From the NCBI GenBank assembly GCA_047617985.1, contig JBLGBS010000009.1, positions 1 through 30,575 on the forward strand: a stretch of DNA of 30,575 bases, given 5' to 3'. The notes beneath the pieces are model-generated. The model did no database searches. It was not told the DNA's origin and saw only the letters and a list, made by a program, of their open reading frames with translations. Below are positions 8,045 through 14,604 of the stretch, piece by piece. Position 1 is the stretch's first letter, and the number at the start of each line of letters is the position of its first letter. A program made the translations under genes and the position numbers. This DNA comes from SW-4-43-9 sp047617985 (GTDB lineage: Archaea; Nanohalarchaeota; Nanosalinia; Nanosalinales; Nanosalinaceae).

Positions 8045-10656
8045 TTTACCACTATCTGACTGGTTTCTGTTTCCAGCATTTCGCCTTCTCCCTGGAACTC
8101 CCGTTCTTCGTGTACTTCGTACATCTCGGCAGGTATGTGGTGATCCGCCGCATACAACATTCCTGATTCGATGTTCCACTCGTTGTTTTCCAGTGCGTCT
8201 TCTATCTCTCCTACTGCATCGCCGAACTCCGGGCCGGCTTTGGAGTAGTCCAGTTTGATTTCTTTTATCTTGTCTTCTGTCTCCGGTTCGCCGGATCGAA
8301 CCGCCAGCTCCTCAATGTGCATTACTTCTTTGATCGCTTCCTCGAAGCCGTGTACATCTCCATAGATAACAACTGAGTCAAGCTTCTCGTTTAGAGCCAT
8401 TCCCTGGCTGTTTTTATAGTTTCTGAGCGCAGATATTACTTCCATACTGGTTTCTCCTGCTTCAATGTCTGCTTCAACTCCCAGTTTTTCAGGCCATTCT
8501 GTTCGGTGAATGCTTTCCGGATCTTTCTCCTGTCTAAACATGTCGTTCCAGATCTCCTCTGTAATATGTGAGAGTAGAGGTGCGAACAGTTTCAGGAACC
8601 GCTCTAAAGCGGTTTGAAGAGTGTACCGTGTTGAAAGGTTCGTATCGTCATCTATTTTCTGTTTTGCGATTTCTAGGTAGTCGTCGCAGAAAGTGTTCCA
8701 GAATGTGTACCTGATCTCGTCCCGGGCTTTGGAGAACTCGTAGTTATCCATTTTCTCTGTCGTGGATTCGATCAGTTCATCTATTTCTGCGAGAATCCAT
8801 CTGTCGATTTCATCCAGTTCTTCCTCGTCGACATTCGGTTTATTACCTCCAGCTAAATGTTCGACAAGTTTGGAGGCGTTCCACAGCTTTCTCATCAGTT
8901 TTTCGCCTGACTTTAACTCTTTCTTCTTGAATGGGAAGTCGTCGCCGACTTTTGATCCGGCTGCCCAGTACCGTGCTGCGTCGACAGGGTACTCTTCAAG
9001 TACTTCGGAAGGTGCGACTACATTGCCTTTAGACTTGCTCATTTTCTCACGGTTCTCGTCCAGGACATGGCCGTGGTTCATAGTTGCCTCGAAAGGAACT
9101 TCTCCGGTATGTTCGTAACATTTGACAACGGTGTGGAAAAGCCAGAAACTGATTATGTCATGGCCTTCAGGTCTGAGATCGAACTTGTATAGCTCCGGTT
9201 TCTCTATCTGGAATTCTTCCTCTGCCTCGTCCCAGTCCCAGCCTGCGTTAATCAATGGAGTCAGGCTGGAAGTTGCCCATGTATCGAATACATCTTCTTC
9301 AGCCCGGAAATCTGTTCCTTCACATTCAGGACATTCATCGACAGGAGGTTCATCCTCGATCGGGTCGACCGGAAGCTCTGATTTTTCTGCTATTATTTCC
9401 TGGTTACAGTCTTCACAGTACCAGACCGGGAAAGGTATTCCCGAGTCTCTCTGCCGTGAGATACACCAGTCCCACTGAAGTCCTTCAATCCAGTTCTTGT
9501 AACGGGTATGCATTTTCTCCGGTATCCAGTCCATCTGCTCTCCGGCATCAAGGTATTTTTCTTTATGATCCATGATTTCGACATACCACTGCTCGGTTAC
9601 CCGGAACTCTATTCCAACTCCACATCTCTCATGGACTTGAACTGTATGGGTTATCTCTCTTCTATCAAGGAGATATCCTTCGTCTTCTAGGTCTTCAACT
9701 ATTTCTTCCCGGGCTTTTTCAGTACTCATTCCCTCGTATTCTTCGGCTAGCTCGGTCATTGTGCCGGATTCATCGATCGCGATTTTCAGATCGAGGTCGT
9801 GTGCCTGGTACCATTCGATATCGTTTTGATCTCCGAATGTACAGCACATAACGATTCCGGAGCCTGTTTCCATGTCGACTCTTTCGTCTTCAATTATTGG
9901 TACTTCTCTATCGAAAAGAGGTACAACCGCTGTTTCACCGACTAGATCCTGGTTTTCCTCATCGTCCGGATGTACAAATACTGCGACACATGCGGGCAGT
10001 AGCTCCGGTCTTGTAGTAGAAATTTCAAACGAATCTCCGCCTTTAATTTCGAACTCTATATCGTTGAAGTGGGAGTGTTGTTCGTCGTCCTCTGTTTCAA
10101 CCTGGCTGATCGCTGTCTCACAATCCGGACACCAGATCGCCGGTGCTTTCTTCCGGTACTCCCGGTCTTTCTCGTAAAGGTCGATAAATGAAAGCTGTGA
10201 AATCCGCTGTACTCCCGGTTCGATTGTCTTGTAAGTATTGTTCCAGTCAACTGATACTCCCAGCGCCTGGGCGTTTTCTGTAAACTGTTCTTCGTAGTCC
10301 TGGCAGACCTCCCGGCATTTCTCTTGGAATTCTCTCCTGGTGTAGTCCTGGTGTCTTATCCCAAGCTCTTTCTCTGTCAGTCTTTCTGACGCAATCCCGT
10401 TGTCGTCATATCCGAACGGGAAGAAAACTTCTTGGCCCTGCATTCTCTGGTATCTTGCCTGGAAATCCATTAATTCTAGGCCGTAGAGATGTCCCATGTG
10501 AAGCGAGCCTGACACGGTTGGAGGCGGAGTATCTATTGAGAACACTGCATCAGGATCTGTATCCCGGTCGCCTGTGTATTCGAAAGTATTGTTTTCAACC
10601 CATTTTCTCTGCCACTTGCTTTCAACTTTTTCCGCGTCGTATTCTCCTTCAGGCAT
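8041..10656 (-). CDS. valS: Valyl-tRNA synthetase
   Basis: This class Ia enzyme attaches valine to tRNA-Val in the cytoplasm. Motifs are the HIGH signature as HMGH in TVSGSLHMGHLYG, the KMSKS loop in REKMSKSKGNVVAPSEV, a CP1 editing domain between them (ISTTRPELLPACVAV), zinc-knuckle pairs (WCPDCETA and CEDCNQ), and a C-terminal anticodon-binding helical domain (about 610-760). The frame opens at 10689, but the start at 10656 is preferred: it has GGAGGT at 10665-10670, eight bases upstream, and gives the usual short N-terminus (MPEGEYDAEKVESKWQ). That gives 871 residues, normal for archaea. The last four bases overlap the next gene. Confidence 0.96.
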   Translation of the reverse strand: MPEGEYDAEKVESKWQRKWVENNTFEYTGDRDTDPDAVFSIDTPPPTVSGSLHMGHLYGLELMDFQARYQRMQGQEVFFPFGYDDNGIASERLTEKELGIRHQDYTRREFQEKCREVCQDYEEQFTENAQALGVSVDWNNTYKTIEPGVQRISQLSFIDLYEKDREYRKKAPAIWCPDCETAISQVETEDDEQHSHFNDIEFEIKGGDSFEISTTRPELLPACVAVFVHPDDEENQDLVGETAVVPLFDREVPIIEDERVDMETGSGIVMCCTFGDQNDIEWYQAHDLDLKIAIDESGTMTELAEEYEGMSTEKAREEIVEDLEDEGYLLDRREITHTVQVHERCGVGIEFRVTEQWYVEIMDHKEKYLDAGEQMDWIPEKMHTRYKNWIEGLQWDWCISRQRDSGIPFPVWYCEDCNQEIIAEKSELPVDPIEDEPPVDECPECEGTDFRAEEDVFDTWATSSLTPLINAGWDWDEAEEEFQIEKPELYKFDLRPEGHDIISFWLFHTVVKCYEHTGEVPFEATMNHGHVLDENREKMSKSKGNVVAPSEVLEEYPVDAARYWAAGSKVGDDFPFKKKELKSGEKLMRKLWNASKLVEHLAGGNKPNVDEEELDEIDRWILAEIDELIESTTEKMDNYEFSKARDEIRYTFWNTFCDDYLEIAKQKIDDDTNLSTRYTLQTALERFLKLFAPLLSHITEEIWNDMFRQEKDPESIHRTEWPEKLGVEADIEAGETSMEVISALRNYKNSQGMALNEKLDSVVIYGDVHGFEEAIKEVMHIEELAVRSGEPETEDKIKEIKLDYSKAGPEFGDAVGEIEDALENNEWNIESGMLYAADHHIPAEMYEVHEEREFQGEGEMLETETSQIVVK

Positions 10657-10664
10657 TAGAAAAT

Positions 10665-10670
10665 ACCTCC
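10665..10670 (-). promoter_or_regulatory. Ribosome binding site that sets the valS start
   Basis: GGAGGT on the minus strand, eight bases before the ATG at 10656. The longer-frame ATG at 10689 has no such site. Confidence 0.65.
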
Positions 10671-10802
10671 AGTATTTTCGGCTATCCATAAATTCTTTGA
10701 ATTTAGCATGATTTACGGCCTCACGACATCTTTTTCTGCTGGAATTCTTAAATGGGTTATTCCTGATTAGCCCGGAGAAGATTCCACTGAAGAAGCATCT
10801 AC

Positions 10803-11576
10803 CTAGAAATCTCCTAGACTCCGATTCCCGGGAAACTCCATTCCGTCATCTGCGAATACGACTTTTGCGTCTATTTTCTCTTCCAGCCATTCTTTTTCTT
10901 CATCCAGATCCTGGTTTAGGAACTTGTAACCAAACTCTGTAATGATAACTGTCGATGGTTCTACAGCTTCAACTATCTCCGGTACTTCGTCCAGTGAGGT
11001 GTGTCCTTCAAGTGATTCTCTTGTCGGCCGGTTGCAGTAAACCACCATTGTGTCGCAGCCTTTGTAGAACTCAAGTAGTTCCTCTGAGAACTCGGTGTCT
11101 GTCCAGAAACCAACTGTTTTCTCATCCGTCTCCAGTACAAATCCCTGTGTCTTGGGATCGCTGTGGAACATTTCCTGGCTTCTGATTTTGAGATCATTGA
11201 ACTCGGTTTCAAAATCTTCTTCCAGAGTTTCGATTGTTCGACATAGGTTCTGGTGGTAACTGCTGATACATTTCTCCATATCCGAGTAACCGGATAGACA
11301 GGTTTCATTCGCAAACAAAGCTCCAGGATGGTCGTGGATATATGCCATCATCTCGATAATCGGTTCGGAGTCGTTCGAATGATCCAGGTGTGCATGTGAA
11401 ACCAGAACAGCTTCAGTGTTTCCCGGATCGTTATCCTGTGCCTGAATTAGCCCGCCAGGCCCGGGATCGACATGTATCTGGGTCTCTTCTGTTTTAACCA
11501 GTATACCTCCGGTTTTCCGCCTCTGGCTTCCGGTCACAAACCTTCCGCCACCTGTTCCCAGGAATTTCAGTTTCAT
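10803..11576 (-). CDS. Metallo-beta-lactamase-fold hydrolase (RNase Z/PhnP-like branch)
   Basis: The 257-residue protein begins with the MKLKFLGTGGG strand found in RNase Z/PhnP-type MBL enzymes. It has the aspartate of HVDPGPGG (38) and the zinc motif HAHLDHSND (from 61). Later metal ligands are less clear: an EGHTSLDE segment follows a domain of about 80 residues carrying several cysteines and histidines (NETCLSGYSDMEKC). It is not RNase Z itself by any motif seen here. A phosphodiesterase or nuclease role is possible. It sits alone between valS and a small acidic gene, with its own TATA-like box 28 bp before the ATG. Confidence 0.75.
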   Translation of the reverse strand: MKLKFLGTGGGRFVTGSQRRKTGGILVKTEETQIHVDPGPGGLIQAQDNDPGNTEAVLVSHAHLDHSNDSEPIIEMMAYIHDHPGALFANETCLSGYSDMEKCISSYHQNLCRTIETLEEDFETEFNDLKIRSQEMFHSDPKTQGFVLETDEKTVGFWTDTEFSEELLEFYKGCDTMVVYCNRPTRESLEGHTSLDEVPEIVEAVEPSTVIITEFGYKFLNQDLDEEKEWLEEKIDAKVVFADDGMEFPGNRSLGDF

Positions 11577-11600
11577 ATAGACTGTGTTTGAACAGAAATA

Positions 11601-11607
11601 ATTTTAA
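11601..11607 (-). promoter_or_regulatory. TATA-like box of the MBL-fold gene
   Basis: TTAAAAT on the minus strand, centred 28 bp before the ATG at 11576. Confidence 0.45.
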
Positions 11608-11644
11608 CTCCGCGCCGGAAAGGGAAAAAAGGAAAAGACTGGAT

Positions 11645-11872
11645 TTATGTAAGATAATCTTCTGCCTTTGAATCATCTTCCAGTCTAGCAAGATATTCAA
11701 GGCCTACACCGCTATCCTGAGAAGTCTTCCTAGTCTCCACATCCTCCATAAGTTCCTCCCAGTTGTACGGCTCATCAAAACTAGGTTCATGAAGCTCTGT
11801 GAAATCCTGGTTTTCATACTCTTCGTTCTCCACTGTATAATCGTCTTCCGGAATTATTGTTTCTGTTTTCAT
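11645..11872 (-). CDS. Small highly acidic protein, unrecognised
   Basis: This 75-residue protein is very rich in Glu and Asp (for example ENEEYENQDFTELHEP) with no cysteines or membrane segment. I recognise no family. Support for a real gene is the composition typical of this genome and a clean TATA-like box (TATTTATA, 11913-11920), which would give a leader of about 18 nt. The sequence AGATCTAAC lies between promoter and start, as it does before two other genes in the window. It may be intrinsically disordered. Confidence 0.6.
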   Translation of the reverse strand: MKTETIIPEDDYTVENEEYENQDFTELHEPSFDEPYNWEELMEDVETRKTSQDSGVGLEYLARLEDDSKAEDYLT

Positions 11873-11912
11873 TTAGTTTCCACACCTAGATCTAACTAGA
11901 TAACAGGAAAAC

Positions 11913-11920
11913 TATAAATA
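11913..11920 (-). promoter_or_regulatory. TATA-like box of the small acidic gene
   Basis: TATTTATA on the minus strand, about 44 bp before the ATG at 11872. Confidence 0.45.
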
Positions 11921-11996
11921 GAAACTCTAATGCAGAAGAATAGATGTATTCTGGGGTATAGGTCGGGTTACTACGACACCCTCCGAAAAACGGCTT

Positions 11997-12078
11997 TGCT
12001 CCACCCGGGATTCGAACCCGGAATAGCTTATTGAAAAGAAATTTGATTTTTTAACCGAACTAACTTTCTGAACGAAGC
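11997..12078 (-). tRNA. tRNA-like sequence with an intact 3' half and degenerate 5' half
   Basis: On the minus strand a perfect T arm is present (CCGGG, loop TTCGAAT, CCCGG at 12005-12021), followed by a 7-nt acceptor strand GTGGAGC and a discriminator A (11997). The best 5' acceptor partner is GCTTCGT (12072-12078), which pairs fully only with three G-U pairs. A D-loop-like AGTTCGGTTA follows, but no good D stem, anticodon stem or anticodon can be drawn. It could be a decayed tRNA, a tRNA 3' end left by an integrated element, or half of a split tRNA. The 3' half is certain as a pattern; a functional tRNA is doubtful. Confidence 0.45.
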
Positions 12079-12096
12079 CCCTGTATATACAAATGT

Positions 12097-12228
12097 ATGT
12101 CTGAAGAATCAGAAGAATTGAAACAAACAAGTATCCAACTAAGAGAGAAACACTTTAATTTAGTCCATAAGAACGCTCTAAACTTGTCAAAATGGGTTAG
12201 AAAGAAACTAGAAAAGGAATTTGATTAG
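12097..12228 (+). CDS. Tiny ribbon-helix-helix-like protein (43 aa)
   Basis: The 43-residue product has the layout of a minimal ribbon-helix-helix (CopG/Arc-type) protein: a short strand (KQTSIQLREK), a first helix (HFNLVHKNA), then LNLSKWVRKKLEKEFD, the usual NLS-turn plus basic second helix. Such proteins bind DNA as dimers, often as autorepressors or antitoxins. No partner toxin is seen on this strand; its 3' end overlaps by four bases the stop region of a small convergent gene. It begins 18 bp from the tRNA-like sequence. The call rests on pattern alone. Confidence 0.5.
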   Translation: MSEESEELKQTSIQLREKHFNLVHKNALNLSKWVRKKLEKEFD

Positions 12229-12377
12229 ACATTTAGGAAGTCAGTATTATTCTCTTTAATCTCCTCATCTTCGATCTCCTCGTTTTCAATCTCATCACTA
12301 TCTAAAGAATGACTGTCATTGCCTCTAAACTTATTTATGGCTTCTGTACCAAGTCTTCCGTAAGATGATGGATTCAT
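12225..12377 (-). CDS. Small acidic protein (50 aa), unrecognised
   Basis: The ATG at 12377 opens a 50-residue frame: MNPSSYGRLGTEAINKF, then a low-complexity Glu/Ile/Asp stretch (IENEEIEDEEIKE) and a short tail ending DFLNV. It starts 39 bp after the proteasome-like gene on the same strand, so it may be the second gene of that unit. A small acidic tail protein next to an Ntn hydrolase could be an adaptor or substrate tag, but nothing in the sequence proves it. Coding status is plausible but not firm. Confidence 0.4.
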   Translation of the reverse strand: MNPSSYGRLGTEAINKFRGNDSHSLDSDEIENEEIEDEEIKENNTDFLNV

Positions 12378-12416
12378 TGTTATATCACAGGATTATTAAT
12401 GCAGTAATTTAAACTT

Positions 12417-13250
12417 TTATATGCTTAGGTCTTCAAGCCTCTCATCTTTTTTACCAAATTCAAGTTCGTCATCGTATATATCTTCGAGTTTCTCCTTATC
12501 CTCTTTTTCAAGTTTTTGTAGGCCATTAGACTGGGTTAAAACATATAAGTCCGTTTTCTCACCAACACCTTGATGTACTTCTGCTCGTTTCTTTGATTTG
12601 AACACATTGAAAAGAGCTTCTTCAATGTTTGTTTCTTTAGAGTGCTTTTGGAAGAGCATTGAATTAGATGCTTGTACCGATCCCGAACCTATAACTGAAT
12701 AGTTTATGTCTCTCACATGATTATAGTTTCTATCTGATATTTGTGTAATCTGGGCATTATCACTCTTAAATCCTACTAACAAGAGTTCTGTCTCTAGATT
12801 ATAATTGACAAGTTTCTCTTGAACCCATCTCAACACTTCACTTTTTTGTGTTTGACCGGCTACATAATCCCAAATACCGTTGTTTTGTACTGCCTGTTGT
12901 CCTACAGTATCTATTCCTCCTTTCTTTTCCAAACCCATTGGCTGTAGAACCTCTCTTTCTATTTCGTCTTCTCTAATTTCCTGCATCGCTTCAAATATGT
13001 CTTCGGAAGTTTCTTCATAGTCGTCACTCGTTAGCTGTTTTTTATCTAGCACCTTTCTGAATATGAGCGGATTACCCGCTAGTAGAAGGACACAACCGTT
13101 GTCTAATTCTCTAAATTTTGTAAGGGTAGGATGTTCGAATGAACCTAGACCTTCCTGTGTTATCATTTTGTCTGTAGCTATAACTACTGCTTCTTCTTTA
13201 TCTCCATCTTCATTCTCACGCTCACAAAGTGCAGATATACAAATAGTCAT
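12417..13250 (-). CDS. Proteasome-like Ntn hydrolase
   Basis: The 277-residue protein starts MTICISALCE, so removal of Met would expose Thr as N-terminal nucleophile with no propeptide. Downstream, VVIATDKMI supplies the aspartate (27) in the place of proteasome beta Asp17, and TLTKF the lysine (45) in the place of Lys33. LLLAGNP and ETELLLVGF then YSVIGSGS continue the Ntn sandwich. This resembles the stand-alone bacterial proteasome-like proteins that begin MTVCVAALC; substrates are unknown for them as far as I know. A C-terminal acidic tail (about 235-277) is extra. Its AT-rich codon use and setting beside a tRNA-like end suggest transfer. It faces an array of TGAAC motifs, a likely control region. 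Confidence 0.7.
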   Translation of the reverse strand: MTICISALCERENEDGDKEEAVVIATDKMITQEGLGSFEHPTLTKFRELDNGCVLLLAGNPLIFRKVLDKKQLTSDDYEETSEDIFEAMQEIREDEIEREVLQPMGLEKKGGIDTVGQQAVQNNGIWDYVAGQTQKSEVLRWVQEKLVNYNLETELLLVGFKSDNAQITQISDRNYNHVRDINYSVIGSGSVQASNSMLFQKHSKETNIEEALFNVFKSKKRAEVHQGVGEKTDLYVLTQSNGLQKLEKEDKEKLEDIYDDELEFGKKDERLEDLSI

Positions 13251-13282
13251 AGGTAGTACCAGGGCATTAACCTTTTAATCAG

Positions 13283-13398
13283 TTTTTGAACGCAAATTCA
13301 ATTTCTTGAACAAGACCTCTCAAAATGGGTGTGTACATAAAACGGTTTTTTCATGAACATCAAGAGGTTTTTTGTGAACGATCACCCTTTTCATGAAC
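13283..13398. promoter_or_regulatory. Operator-like array of TTNNTGAAC motifs at a divergent promoter
   Basis: Five direct copies of TTNNTGAAC lie at 13283-13291, 13303-13311, 13350-13358, 13371-13379 and 13390-13398, with a weak sixth (GGTGTGTAC) at 13328-13336. Spacings of 20, 21 and 19 bp put most copies on one face of the helix at two-turn steps. The array fills the space between the Ntn hydrolase gene and the rightward three-gene run. A cooperative repressor is the simplest reading; replication iterons are another. Confidence 0.55.
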
Positions 13399-13450
13399 AC
13401 AGCCTCGAAAAACCAAACCTTTTTATGTTACTATCACTAAATAACAACAT

Positions 13451-13561
13451 ATGAGTGCGGACGCAATCTATGGGTCGGTCGCTGATGAAAAACTTGAAGA
13501 ACTTCGTGAAGAAGTTCCTGCTAGAGATGTCGAACTCAGGAGAATCGAGGTGAATACATAA
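13451..13561 (+). CDS. Very small protein (36 aa), first gene of an unrecognised operon
   Basis: The ATG at 13451 opens a 36-residue frame, MSADAIYGSVADEKLEEL then REEVPARDVELRRIEVNT. It is charged and mostly helical, with no known family that I can name. A TATA-like TTTTTATG lies at about 13420-13427, some 27 bp upstream, giving a leaderless start. Its TAA is followed directly by the GTG of the next gene, and it carries that gene's ribosome binding site (GAGGTGA), so the pair is tightly coupled. It may be a leader peptide, an antitoxin-like partner, or a small subunit. Confidence 0.5.
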   Translation: MSADAIYGSVADEKLEELREEVPARDVELRRIEVNT

Positions 13562-14188
13562 GTGACAGATTATGACGAGACAGCGCTGGTTGTAACGCAT
13601 CCGCATGAAGAGTTTGATGAAGGTACTATCTACGATAATTTATCTCAGATTGTTCCTGAAATAGATGTTGATACTTATGCTGTAGAATCTTCCAATGTTG
13701 AATCTAGCCCATATCTTCAGTCCCAGTTTGATGAAGTGTTGAAAGATGAGGCGTTTGGTAGATTAACACAGGAAGATGCCCAAAAACTGTATGAAGAAAA
13801 AGAACATATCCTGCTCGGAGGAGGTTTCATTGAGATGTGTGCTGAAAATACTTACGAAACTTTGTTAGAGGCAGGATTTGAAGGTGAGGATATAACCATA
13901 GTTCCCGAGATTACCTATGACCAGTCCTTCCCTGACGATAAATACTCAGTACAAGATGTTCTCGAAACAGGCGATGTTAAAATTATTTCAGACTACCTTC
14001 AATCAAGTAATAACGAACTTGTTGGGAGAGCAATGTTTAACGGCGAATACATCGGTGATGTGGAGGACGATATCCATAGGGCGTCCGAGATGACGGTTGA
14101 GGAGGCGGTTGAGGATCCGGAAGTATCTATTGATCTTGGGTTTGAGGCAACTCCTGGCGATGAATCAAGACCGAAGGTAGGAGTCTAA
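13562..14188 (+). CDS. Unrecognised 208-aa protein, perhaps isochorismatase-like
   Basis: It starts with GTG immediately after the upstream TAA, with GAGGTGA eight bases before. The soluble, acidic protein begins with TALVVTHPHEEF, then has HILLGGGFIEMCAENTYETLL near residue 85. That Gly-rich strand, Cys and helix recall the Cys-hydrolase (isochorismatase) fold, but no Asp/Lys/Cys triad could be placed with confidence. The C-terminal third (DVKIISDYLQSS, then NGEYIGDVEDD) and a Pro/Gly-rich tail have no known match. The gene sits in the accessory-looking island and is followed five bases later by another unrecognised gene. Confidence 0.6.
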   Translation: MTDYDETALVVTHPHEEFDEGTIYDNLSQIVPEIDVDTYAVESSNVESSPYLQSQFDEVLKDEAFGRLTQEDAQKLYEEKEHILLGGGFIEMCAENTYETLLEAGFEGEDITIVPEITYDQSFPDDKYSVQDVLETGDVKIISDYLQSSNNELVGRAMFNGEYIGDVEDDIHRASEMTVEEAVEDPEVSIDLGFEATPGDESRPKVGV

Positions 14189-14193
14189 CTGAG

Positions 14194-14601
14194 GTGTCTA
14201 TAATTAGCTTAGATATGATTGAAACTGAAGAAGATGGCGCTGATGTCTCTCTTTTACCGGGTTTCTCCAAAAGAGATGAAATTTATGTCCGAAAGAACCC
14301 GGTTGAGGGATCTCATTTTTCTAGAGGGGATCTGGCCGGCTACGACACCGATGGTGATCTCTGGGTCGTAGAAACTGAAGGATGGGAATACCATGATCTT
14401 GAAGGAAATCAGACCGACGGCGAGGTTTATCTTCATTACGCAGAAGAAGCACTGAACCTAGACGTGGCAGGTTACTTAGATCCCGATCATAATTTCCATG
14501 GTAGTAATTTCGTAACTGGAGATGATCTCTACGCTGTCGCAAGCCGTAATTTAGGGGATGTTGACAGGAAGCTTGATGGACGAGATATTCAGCTTGTCTA
14601 A
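14194..14601 (+). CDS. Unrecognised 135-aa acidic protein
   Basis: The likely start is GTG at 14194, five bases after the upstream stop; an ATG seven codons later (MIETEEDGADV) is an alternative. The protein is soluble, Asp/Gly/Tyr rich, and probably mostly beta (DEIYVRKNPVEGSHF, then GDLAGYDTDGDLWVVE), with no signal peptide and no cysteine. I do not recognise a family. It closes a three-gene rightward unit and runs convergently to within three bases of metG. Confidence 0.55.
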   Translation: MSIISLDMIETEEDGADVSLLPGFSKRDEIYVRKNPVEGSHFSRGDLAGYDTDGDLWVVETEGWEYHDLEGNQTDGEVYLHYAEEALNLDVAGYLDPDHNFHGSNFVTGDDLYAVASRNLGDVDRKLDGRDIQLV

Positions 14602-14604
14602 CTT

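Noticed and set aside
8045..8179. 45-residue N-terminal extension of the TIM-barrel protein
   Set aside because: It lies wholly inside valS in another frame; the ATG at 8044 gives the conserved start and an ATGA overlap.
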